A DNA stretch of 5,407 bases, from positions 1 to 5,407 of the forward strand of contig CAJFUT010000002.1 in NCBI GenBank assembly GCA_904420255.1, written 5' to 3'. The position numbers and the translations under genes were made by a program. Each line of letters starts with the position of its first letter. Position 1 is the stretch's first letter. The DNA is from an uncultured Angelakisella sp. (GTDB taxonomy: Bacteria; Bacillota; Clostridia; Oscillospirales; Ruminococcaceae). The notes under the pieces were generated by a model, which searched no databases, was not told the origin of the DNA, and was given only the letters and a program-made list of their open reading frames with translations. Positions 1 through 5,293 of this stretch are shown here, piece after piece.

Positions 1-78
1 TCCTCTGAGGCTTCCCAGGAGCCCTCCTCCGAGAGCTCTGAGGCCGAGGCCGCTTCCTCTGAGAGCGCCGCTGCCTGA
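1..78 (+). CDS. C-terminal end of an unidentified protein with a Ser/Glu/Ala-rich tail (5' part outside the window)
   Basis: Frame 1 is open from the window edge to a TGA at 76-78 and gives 25 residues made almost only of Ser, Glu and Ala (it begins SSEASQEPSSE and ends ESAAA). Such low-complexity acidic tails are common on exported or ribosome-associated proteins of GC-rich Clostridia, but the visible part holds no domain, so no function can be given. The reading frame is supported by the stop codon lying 38 nt before a strong rho-independent terminator in the same direction. The downstream neighbour is convergent (minus-strand acetyltransferase ending at 252). Strand and stop are fairly certain; identity is unknown. 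Confidence 0.7.
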   Translation, partial: SSEASQEPSSESSEAEAASSESAAA

Positions 79-115
79 TCGCAGCCCTTTTCCCAGCATT
101 TTTCTTCCTCATTTC

Positions 116-160
116 AGGGAGCCCCATCCCGGCAATGCCGGGATGGGGCTCCCTTTTTCT
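116..160 (+). terminator. Strong rho-independent terminator of the left-hand plus-strand gene
   Basis: A perfect 18-bp stem (116-133 AGGGAGCCCCATCCCGGC with 137-154) closes a 3-nt AAT loop and runs directly into a T-rich tract (154-160, TTTTTCT, then TTCTTC). This is the textbook shape for plus-strand termination. On the minus strand the stem is followed by GAAATGAGG, without a U tract, so termination of the convergent acetyltransferase mRNA here would be weaker, although the stem could still protect its 3' end. Confidence 0.93.
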
Positions 161-251
161 TCTTCGGAGAAAACGCGAAAACAGCCTGGAGCCCACAGCC
201 GAAGCATCTCCCGATCCCTCGGCGCGGCTCCATGCCGTTTATCCCATTGCC

Positions 252-761
252 TCAGCTCCGGGGGCGGGGCCTCCCCTCCGCCAGGTCCCGAAGGGCCTGG
301 CCGGTGACCCGGTAGACGGTCCAGTCCTCCATGGCCTGGGCCCCCAAAGAGCGGTAAAACCGGATGCTGGGCTGGTTCCAGTCCAGGCACCACCACTCCA
401 GCCGGCCGCAGCCCTCCTCCAGGGCGATGGCGGCCAGCCGTCCCAGTAGGGCCGTCCCGATCCCCCTTCCCCGGGCCCCGGGGCGGACATAGAGGTCCTC
501 CAGATAGATGCCTCCCTTTCCCAGGAAGGTGGAGAAGTTGCGGAAAAAGAGGGCGAAGCCCACCGCCTCCCCATCCTCCCGGGCGATGAGCACCCGGGCG
601 GCCTCTTTGTCGAAGAGCCACTCCTCCAGCAGCGCCGGGGTAGCGGTCACCTGGTCCAGAAGCTTCTCGTAATCCGCCAGGTCCCGGATCAGCTCCAAAA
701 TCAAGGGGATATCCTCCCGCCTGCCCCAGCCGATCTCCAGGGCGGGGTTTTCTGTCGCCAT
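252..761 (-). CDS. GNAT-family N-acetyltransferase, spermidine/diamine acetyltransferase (SSAT)-like
   Basis: The 169-residue product is a single GNAT domain that should transfer an acetyl group from acetyl-CoA to an amine in the cytoplasm. Motif A is seen as YLEDLYVRPGARGRGIGTAL (about residues 86-105), with the CoA pyrophosphate loop R97-GRGIG. The C-terminal motif is N129-QPSIRFYRSLGA, with Tyr136 where SSAT enzymes carry their general-acid tyrosine. The N-terminal ADYEKLLDQV and the YLED segment also resemble SSAT, so a polyamine, diamine or thialysine substrate is a reasonable inference but is not proven. The length matches the family (about 160-175). The ATG at 761 is chosen over an upstream in-frame start because AAAGGAGG lies 11 nt before it and the longer form would run into the preceding gene. 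It starts 20 nt after the amidase stop and is probably the last gene of that operon. Confidence 0.9.
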   Translation of the reverse strand: MATENPALEIGWGRREDIPLILELIRDLADYEKLLDQVTATPALLEEWLFDKEAARVLIAREDGEAVGFALFFRNFSTFLGKGGIYLEDLYVRPGARGRGIGTALLGRLAAIALEEGCGRLEWWCLDWNQPSIRFYRSLGAQAMEDWTVYRVTGQALRDLAEGRPRPRS

Positions 762-772
762 GGCTGCTGTGT

Positions 773-780
773 CCTCCTTT
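773..780 (-). promoter_or_regulatory. Ribosome binding site of the acetyltransferase gene
   Basis: Reads AAAGGAGG on the minus strand, a near-perfect Shine-Dalgarno, 11 nt before the ATG at 761 and immediately after the amidase stop codon (TGA at 784-782). It fixes the start and indicates independent re-initiation on a shared mRNA. Confidence 0.85.
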
Positions 781-781
781 T

Positions 782-3646
782 TCACTGGGCTGCCTCCGCC
801 GGCGCTTCGGCCTGGGCCGCCTCCTCCTGGGGCAGGATATCCAAAATGGACTGGGCCACGCCGCAGGCGGTTTTGAAAATCTTGATGCTGTCGGTGCATT
901 CCTCGTATTCCAGGGGGTTCACCATAAAGCCCACCTCCAGCAGCACGGCGGGGTTGGTGGTCTGGCGGGTGACGTAATACCGGGCCTGCTGGGCTTCGGT
1001 GCCGGGCCGGTCCAGCATCTGGGGCAGGATGGTCATGAGGGACTGGGCGAAGGGGGCGGAAATCTCCTCAAAGTAATAGCACTCCATCCGCCGGGCCTGG
1101 TTCATGTCCCCGGTGAGGACCCCGCTGTTGTGGTGGATGGACAGGAAGATATCCGGCCTCTGCTCGGCGGCGGCGTCCACCCGCTCAAAGAGGGTGACAT
1201 AGCTGTCGTCGGAGCGGGTGAGGCTCACGGTGGCCCCCAGCTGCTCCAGGCGGTATTTGACGGCGTAGCTCACCGCCAGGTTCAGCTCGGCCTCGGCGGG
1301 GCCGGTGGTCCCCGCCACCCCCAGGGCGCCGGGGTCGCTGCCGCCGTGGCCGGGGTCCAGCAGGACGGTCACCCCCTCCAGGGGCTTGCCGTAGGTATCG
1401 CTGCGGGTGGGGGCGGGCTTCAGGTAAAGGAGGGTCCTGCCGTCCTCATAGTACAGGTCGTAGCCCCAGAGGTTCCCATCCGGCTCCAGATTGAGGGTGA
1501 TCCGGGTGCCGCCCTCCATCTCCTCGGCGGAGGCGGTGCGGACAAAGCCGTTGGTAAACTGGGTCAGCTCCCCGGTGACGGTGGTGTCAAAGCAGTCCAG
1601 GATCAGCTGGTCCTGGGTGCGGGTGGTGATCACCGCCGGGGTGCCCTCCCCCAGGGTCAGGATCAGGTCCCCGTCCTCCTCCAGGTTGGTGGAAATATCC
1701 CCCACCTCCAGGGAGATCCCCGGCGCCCCCTCCATCACCTGGATCATGGGGCCCATGGTGGGGGTCCCCGCCAGGATATAGCCGCTGCCCTTGATCTTGT
1801 AGGCCAGGGTCATCACCCCGCTGCGGCTGGTGCGGACCACATCCTCCACATAGACCTGGGCGCCGGGCTTCAGGGTGCCGATGATGGTTTCGTCGTCATC
1901 CGGGTCGGTGAGGACAGCGGAAAGCTGGGCGGTATTCTCCACCGCCAGCTGGACGTTGCGCCCCGCCACATACACCTCCCCCTCGGACTGGTAGGTGGTG
2001 TTGACCCCGCCGTAGGTGAGGACGTAGGTGACCCTGCCGATGCTCTGGGTGTTGTTGGGGTCGTAGTCATCGGGATTCAGGGTGAGGTTCCCCCGGAAGG
2101 TGGCGGCCACCCCGTCCTGCTCGGTGGCGGAAATCTGGGAGAGGGTGACGCTGCGGCCTCCCACCGTGGCGGTGACCTGGCCGCCCGAGGGGGCGACGCA
2201 GGAAAGGGTGATCTCGGCGTTGCTGTCCACCCCGTAGCTGTACCGGGGGAAGAGGGAGCTTTCGGTGATGCCGGAGATGGTGGTGACGCCGGGGGTGTAC
2301 CGCCGCACCGTCACCGAGGCGCTGTCCTCCCCCTGAGTGACGGTGAAGGTATTGTTGCCCATAGCAAGGTCCACCAGGGCTCCCCAGGTGCCCCCGGTGG
2401 AGATGCGCTCCACCTCCTGCCCGTCCAGATAGAGGGGCTGGTTGGGGTCGGAGGTGCCCATGAGGAAGATGGCAGAATCAGTGACCGAAACATCCCCCGC
2501 GGGATAGGTGATGGCCAGCTCCTGGGGGATGGTGAAGGTGAGGTCCGGCAGGGGGCTCTGGGGGGTGGAAAGGTAGCTCACCAGCAGCTCGGTTTCCTCC
2601 CGGCTCTCCTCCAGCACCCCGTAATGCTCCAGCATGGCGCCGGAAACATCCGGGGAGAGGGAGCCCATCAGCAGCTGGTAGTTCACTTCCTCCGGGTCGG
2701 CATAGCCCCCCTCCCCCTCCTGGGTGAGGAGGGTCACCTGGTTGGCGGTCATCAGCTTGGCCTCCCCCCGGACGGCGGCGGCCCACCGCTCCAGCTGCTG
2801 GGAGTAGCTCTCCTCCCCCTCGGGGGGATCCACCGGGGCGGTGAGCCGGGGCATGACGATGTCCACCCAGCCGCCTTCGGTGAGGCTCTCCACCAGGCCG
2901 GCGGTAACTGTACCGGAGCCGTCCCCGTCAAAGACAACGGCCAGGGTGGTGCCGGGAGCCTGGCGCTCCAGCTCCTCCCGGACGGCCCGCACCGTCTGCT
3001 CCGCCAGCTGGGTGTCCACCGTTTCCAGCCCGTCCAGGAGGATCCCCCCCAGGGCGTATTCCTTCCCCAGCTCCGCTGTGGATTCGGCCAGCAGCTCCAG
3101 AGTCGCCTCATGGGAGGGGTCGAAGCTGCCGTCGGAGCGCAGCTGCACCCCGGCGTCGGTCATGGCCTTGGTGAAGCTCCCCTCCTCCGGGGCGGCGAAG
3201 ATGTCCACCAGGGCGTACACCTGGACCTGGTCCGCCGCGGCGGCCTTGCAGAGATATTCCAGCGGGTCAAAGGCCCCCAGGCCGGACCTTGCCTCCCCCA
3301 GGGTATCGCTCATCTCAAAATATTTCGTCTTATAAAACACCGTGCCGTCCGGCCGCACCTGGAAAAAGATGGTGTTCAGCTGGGTCCCGGCGGCGAACTG
3401 GACCATCTCGTCCAGCTGGGCCTTCAGCTCCTCCGCCTCCAGGCCCGGTTCCCCGGGGAAATCCTCCTCCCCCTGGGTGCGCACCGAAAAGCCGGCCACC
3501 TCCCCCAGGAAGCCCATGGAGCTGAGCATATCGTCCCCTTGCTCCTCCTGGATGCCCGCCAGCCACAGCACCAGGGCGCACCCGGCGCAGGCCAGCAGGA
3601 GAAGGGGCAGAAGCAGCTGGAAAAAGCGTTTCAAAACTCTCATCAT
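782..3646 (-). CDS. Membrane-anchored multi-domain N-acetylmuramoyl-L-alanine amidase (GHL10-like + Ig-like + SH3-like + AMIN-like + Amidase_3)
   Basis: A 954-residue surface protein predicted to hydrolyse the MurNAc-L-Ala bond of peptidoglycan. Residues about 8-31 form a basic-then-hydrophobic export signal or membrane anchor. Cys20 and Cys23 give only a poor lipobox. Residues about 75-360 resemble GHL10 (YngK-type) barrels: NTIFFQVRPDG at 91-101, FDPLEYL at 126-132, GWVDIVMP at 259-266. Two beta-rich Ig-like segments follow (about 373-452, with YLDGQEV and MGNNTFTV, and about 453-565), then an SH3-like segment (about 568-632) and an AMIN-like segment (about 640-745). The C-terminal Amidase_3 domain (about 757-937) keeps the expected zinc ligands His767 (DPGHGG), Glu785 and His838 (SIHHN), and the catalytic Glu904 (LLEVGF). 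An Ala/Glu tail ends the protein. It begins ATGATG; the first ATG has AAGGA 8 nt upstream. The gene lies 45 nt after a small cysteine-rich gene and 20 nt before an acetyltransferase. The amidase assignment is firm; the boundaries and names of the middle domains are tentative. Confidence 0.93.
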   Translation of the reverse strand: MMRVLKRFFQLLLPLLLLACAGCALVLWLAGIQEEQGDDMLSSMGFLGEVAGFSVRTQGEEDFPGEPGLEAEELKAQLDEMVQFAAGTQLNTIFFQVRPDGTVFYKTKYFEMSDTLGEARSGLGAFDPLEYLCKAAAADQVQVYALVDIFAAPEEGSFTKAMTDAGVQLRSDGSFDPSHEATLELLAESTAELGKEYALGGILLDGLETVDTQLAEQTVRAVREELERQAPGTTLAVVFDGDGSGTVTAGLVESLTEGGWVDIVMPRLTAPVDPPEGEESYSQQLERWAAAVRGEAKLMTANQVTLLTQEGEGGYADPEEVNYQLLMGSLSPDVSGAMLEHYGVLEESREETELLVSYLSTPQSPLPDLTFTIPQELAITYPAGDVSVTDSAIFLMGTSDPNQPLYLDGQEVERISTGGTWGALVDLAMGNNTFTVTQGEDSASVTVRRYTPGVTTISGITESSLFPRYSYGVDSNAEITLSCVAPSGGQVTATVGGRSVTLSQISATEQDGVAATFRGNLTLNPDDYDPNNTQSIGRVTYVLTYGGVNTTYQSEGEVYVAGRNVQLAVENTAQLSAVLTDPDDDETIIGTLKPGAQVYVEDVVRTSRSGVMTLAYKIKGSGYILAGTPTMGPMIQVMEGAPGISLEVGDISTNLEEDGDLILTLGEGTPAVITTRTQDQLILDCFDTTVTGELTQFTNGFVRTASAEEMEGGTRITLNLEPDGNLWGYDLYYEDGRTLLYLKPAPTRSDTYGKPLEGVTVLLDPGHGGSDPGALGVAGTTGPAEAELNLAVSYAVKYRLEQLGATVSLTRSDDSYVTLFERVDAAAEQRPDIFLSIHHNSGVLTGDMNQARRMECYYFEEISAPFAQSLMTILPQMLDRPGTEAQQARYYVTRQTTNPAVLLEVGFMVNPLEYEECTDSIKIFKTACGVAQSILDILPQEEAAQAEAPAEAAQ

Positions 3647-3672
3647 GACACGGTTCCTTCTTTGTTCTCATT

Positions 3673-3689
3673 CCCCGGCCGCAGCGGGG
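3673..3689 (-). other. Small intercistronic hairpin between the four-cysteine gene and the amidase gene
   Basis: CCCCG (minus strand, 3689-3685) can pair with CGGGG (3677-3673) around a 7-nt loop, starting 2 nt after the TAG stop of the upstream gene. No U tract follows, so it is not a clear terminator. It could stabilise or separate the two parts of the message. A stem of 5 bp in such GC-rich DNA may also be chance. Confidence 0.25.
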
Positions 3690-3691
3690 CC

Positions 3692-3916
3692 CTACAGCTC
3701 AAAATCGGATTTGTCGTACTCCGGCAGCACCGCCTGCCGGGACGGCACCCGCCGCAGCGGGTCGTAATGGTACTTCCGGCAGGAATAGTAGGGCGCCACC
3801 ACCCCCCGGTGGGGGCAGAGCATCATCCGCCCGTCGGCGCTTTCCCTGGAAAAGCTGCAATACCGGCAGGCCGGCTCCACATGGCTTCCAAACAGGGGCC
3901 GTTTGCCCAAGGCCAT
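3692..3916 (-). CDS. Small four-cysteine (zinc-ribbon-like) protein of unknown function
   Basis: The 74-residue product has Cys17-x2-Cys20, Cys34 and Cys46 (spacing C-x2-C-x13-C-x11-C), with His36 and His50 near the last two, a pattern that fits binding of one zinc ion. It has no signal peptide or membrane segment, so it is expected to be cytoplasmic. It is basic in the middle (SCRKYHYDPLRRVPSRQ) and ends in an acidic DKSDFEL tail. From memory it resembles short uncharacterised proteins of Clostridia that carry a DPLRRVP-like stretch and an acidic-aromatic C-terminus, but I cannot name a family. An in-frame TTG lies further upstream (3994). The ATG at 3916 is preferred because AAAGGGGGGAG ends 4 nt before it and the promoter at 3972-4000 would start transcripts downstream of the TTG. 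It is the first gene of the probable operon with the amidase. Confidence 0.82.
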   Translation of the reverse strand: MALGKRPLFGSHVEPACRYCSFSRESADGRMMLCPHRGVVAPYYSCRKYHYDPLRRVPSRQAVLPEYDKSDFEL

Positions 3917-3920
3917 GGCT

Positions 3921-3931
3921 CTCCCCCCTTT
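3921..3931 (-). promoter_or_regulatory. Ribosome binding site that decides the start of the four-cysteine gene
   Basis: Reads AAAGGGGGGAG on the minus strand, close before the ATG at 3916. It is a G-rich variant of the usual AAAGGAGG. It supports the 74-residue form over the 100-residue form that would use a TTG. Confidence 0.65.
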
Positions 3932-3971
3932 CCCCGGCCGCGGCTGCGGCGGCCCAGGTGTCTTTTTAATC

Positions 3972-4000
3972 AGTATACCATCTTCCGCCGCCAATTTCTA
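3972..4000 (-). promoter_or_regulatory. Vegetative-type promoter with extended -10, driving the four-cysteine / amidase / acetyltransferase genes
   Basis: On the minus strand, TAGAAA (4000-3995, 4 of 6 matches to TTGACA) is followed by a 17-nt spacer and TATACT (3977-3972, 5 of 6 matches to TATAAT). TG lies one base before the -10 (TGGTATACT), an extended -10. Transcription would begin near 3965, giving a leader of about 49 nt before the ATG at 3916. It stands out as an AT-rich island in GC-rich surroundings. No other good promoter is visible before the amidase or acetyltransferase, which supports a three-gene operon. Confidence 0.7.
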
Positions 4001-4046
4001 CCCCAGGGGGCGGGTTGGCACCTGCCGGCTGGCCGGTCCCGAACGG

Positions 4047-4073
4047 GCTGAAAGCCCCGGTGGGGCTTCCAGC
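4047..4073 (-). other. Hairpin downstream of the ylbJ-like gene, possible weak terminator or processed 3' end
   Basis: The minus strand reads GCTGGAAGCCCC, loop ACC, GGGGCTTTCAGC. All 12 positions pair in minus-strand RNA, one of them as G-U. The plus-strand RNA would have an A-C mismatch at the same place, so the structure favours the ylbJ-like transcript, whose stop is 43 nt upstream. It lacks a U tract (CCGUUCGGG follows), so it is not a standard intrinsic terminator. Confidence 0.5.
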
Positions 4074-4077
4074 GACG

Positions 4078-4093
4078 GAAAGGATCACCTTTC
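4078..4093 (-). other. Second short hairpin after the ylbJ-like gene
   Basis: GAAAGG and CCTTTC form a 6-bp stem around a 4-nt loop, just upstream of the 12-bp hairpin in the ylbJ-like transcript. No U tract follows. The remaining sequence of the 4001-4115 gap shows no gene. Confidence 0.35.
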
Positions 4094-4115
4094 TCACGGA
4101 CTTGGCCGCCCCGGC

Positions 4116-5213
4116 CTACCGGTCCCCCGCCGCGGTAGAGCAGAGGATGGCGCAGACGCAGAGGAGGCAGAGGATCCCCAGGAGGGTACCGCTGCCCGGG
4201 GCCAGCACCGGCCGGCCCACCGCCATGGCCGGCACCGAGGCGAACCGCCGCCACAGGACGGGGCTGGCCAGCAGGGCGGTGAAGGCGCCGTGGAGGAGCC
4301 GCCCCCGGAGCAGCAGGCCGAAATCCGCCGGAGGGTCTCCGAAGCAGGCCGCCACCTGGCAGATCACCGAAAGGGAGGAAAAGGAAAGGAGGAAGGGAAG
4401 CACCAGGGCCCCCTGCCCCGGGGCCAGTGCCTGGGCCCGGGCGCAGCCGCCGCCGATCTCCAGCAGCCCCACCCCCAGGCAGGCGGCGCCGTCGGGGGTG
4501 AGGGCGCCGCCGGAAAGGCCGCTGGCCCATTCCGACCAGAGCCCCAGGACGCCCCACCCCTCCAGCAGGCGGCAGACCGCCGAAAAAACCAGCACAAAGG
4601 CGCAGATGGAGAGCATCCCCGCCGTGGCGGAGGACACCGCCCCCACAAACCCCTCCACCGGGGACTGGTACTTCTCCCCGCCGGCGGGACGCATCCGGAT
4701 GGCCCGGCGGCGGCTGAGGATCCGCCCGGCGAGGAGCCCCGCCGCCAGCTGGCAGCCGTAAAGGAACAGCCCCCAGCCCACCGAGCGGAACACCCCCGCT
4801 CCCACCACCGCCGCCATAAAGGCGGGGCCGCTGTTGACGCAGAAGGTGAGGGCGGTGTCGGCGTCCCGCTGGCTGAGGGAGCCCCGGCGGACCATCCCCG
4901 AAAGGACCCTGGCCCCAGCGGGGTAGCCCCCGATCCAGCTCATGAGGATGGCCGGGGCCAGCTGCCGGGGGCAGCGGTAGACCCGCTCCGCCAAGCCCCC
5001 GAAGGGGCCCTCCAGCAGCCGCCCCACCCGGGTCCGGGCCACAAAATCCGACAGGATCAGAAAGGGGTAGAGGGAGGGGATCATCACCGAGGCGCAGATG
5101 GCCAGCCCCCGGCGGATCCCCTCCCCCACCAGGGCGGAGCAAAGGAGCAGCGCCCCCGCGGCGGCGGCGCATCCCCCCACCAAAAGCCAGCCCTTGTCCT
5201 TCCCCTTCCTCAT
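4116..5213 (-). CDS. ylbJ: YlbJ-like sporulation / nucleoside-recognition (Gate) domain integral membrane protein
   Basis: A 365-residue polytopic membrane protein. Hydrophobic segments lie at about 9-29, 34-58, 85-105, 120-141, 146-166, 185-213, 240-255, 268-291, 300-322 and 341-359. Family-like motifs are IPSLYPFLILSDF (45-57), a glycine-rich WIGGYPAGAR (93-102, compare SGYPxGA in YlbJ), FCVNSGPAF (124-132, compare FCNNSGP) and LEIGGGCARAQAL (251-263). These place it with the YlbJ / Gate-domain group. In Bacillus subtilis YlbJ is a sporulation membrane protein whose transported substrate, if any, is unknown, so the gene symbol is by resemblance. It is somewhat shorter than the roughly 400-residue Bacillus protein. 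The ATG at 5213 is chosen because GGAGAGGGG lies upstream at suitable spacing (7-12 nt). An ATG at 5231 (preceded by AGGA) and a TTG at 5267 are in frame; the TTG would overlap a terminator. It appears to be its own transcription unit. Confidence 0.85.
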   Translation of the reverse strand: MRKGKDKGWLLVGGCAAAAGALLLCSALVGEGIRRGLAICASVMIPSLYPFLILSDFVARTRVGRLLEGPFGGLAERVYRCPRQLAPAILMSWIGGYPAGARVLSGMVRRGSLSQRDADTALTFCVNSGPAFMAAVVGAGVFRSVGWGLFLYGCQLAAGLLAGRILSRRRAIRMRPAGGEKYQSPVEGFVGAVSSATAGMLSICAFVLVFSAVCRLLEGWGVLGLWSEWASGLSGGALTPDGAACLGVGLLEIGGGCARAQALAPGQGALVLPFLLSFSSLSVICQVAACFGDPPADFGLLLRGRLLHGAFTALLASPVLWRRFASVPAMAVGRPVLAPGSGTLLGILCLLCVCAILCSTAAGDR

Positions 5214-5238
5214 GGGCCCACCCCTCTCCATTTGATTT

Positions 5239-5267
5239 ATCCTATGGATACGGAAACGGCGGGGCAA
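5239..5267 (-). promoter_or_regulatory. Possible promoter of the ylbJ-like gene
   Basis: On the minus strand, TTGCCC (5267-5262, 4 of 6) is 17 nt from TAGGAT (5244-5239, 4 of 6). Transcription would start near 5232 and give a short leader of about 18 nt before the ATG at 5213, which would exclude the two longer starts. The overlapping CATAGGAT also resembles a sigma-E -10 (CATACAAT), but no matching -35 is visible. This is weak evidence; it overlaps the T tract of the terminator just upstream. Confidence 0.25.
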
Positions 5268-5293
5268 AAATTCCCCCCGGCGAAAGCGGGGGG
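5266..5293 (-). terminator. Rho-independent terminator pointing toward the ylbJ-like gene
   Basis: In minus-strand RNA a run of six C (5293-5288) pairs with six G (5278-5273), and the inner GC/GC pair closes a tetraloop with one bulged base. The stem is followed by AA and five U (5270-5266). In the plus direction no U tract follows, so it ends a leftward transcript that begins right of 5293, either an upstream gene outside the window or a short RNA. It insulates the ylbJ-like gene from that transcript. Confidence 0.72.

Noticed and set aside
297..304. CTGGCCGG repeated at 297, 4028 and 5353
   Set aside because: An 8-base G/C string is expected several times in DNA of this composition, and the contexts are unrelated (inside a gene, a gap and a palindrome).
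3578..3646. Lipoprotein signal in the amidase (Cys20 after LLLA, or Cys23)
   Set aside because: Leu at position -2 and the long hydrophobic run continuing past both cysteines fit a membrane anchor better than a lipobox. It cannot be settled from sequence alone.
1130..4051. A 973-codon open frame on the plus strand, opposite the amidase gene
   Set aside because: It is rich in Gly, His, Pro, Gln and Val without domains, as expected from the reverse of a high-GC gene with G/C third positions. The minus-strand frame has clear catalytic motifs and a ribosome site.
4078..4093. GGATCACCTTTCT-like string resembling the 3' end of 16S rRNA (GGATCACCTCCTTTCT)
   Set aside because: The match is only about nine contiguous bases, the anti-Shine-Dalgarno core is missing, and no other rRNA sequence surrounds it. 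It is part of a short hairpin and the likeness is probably chance.
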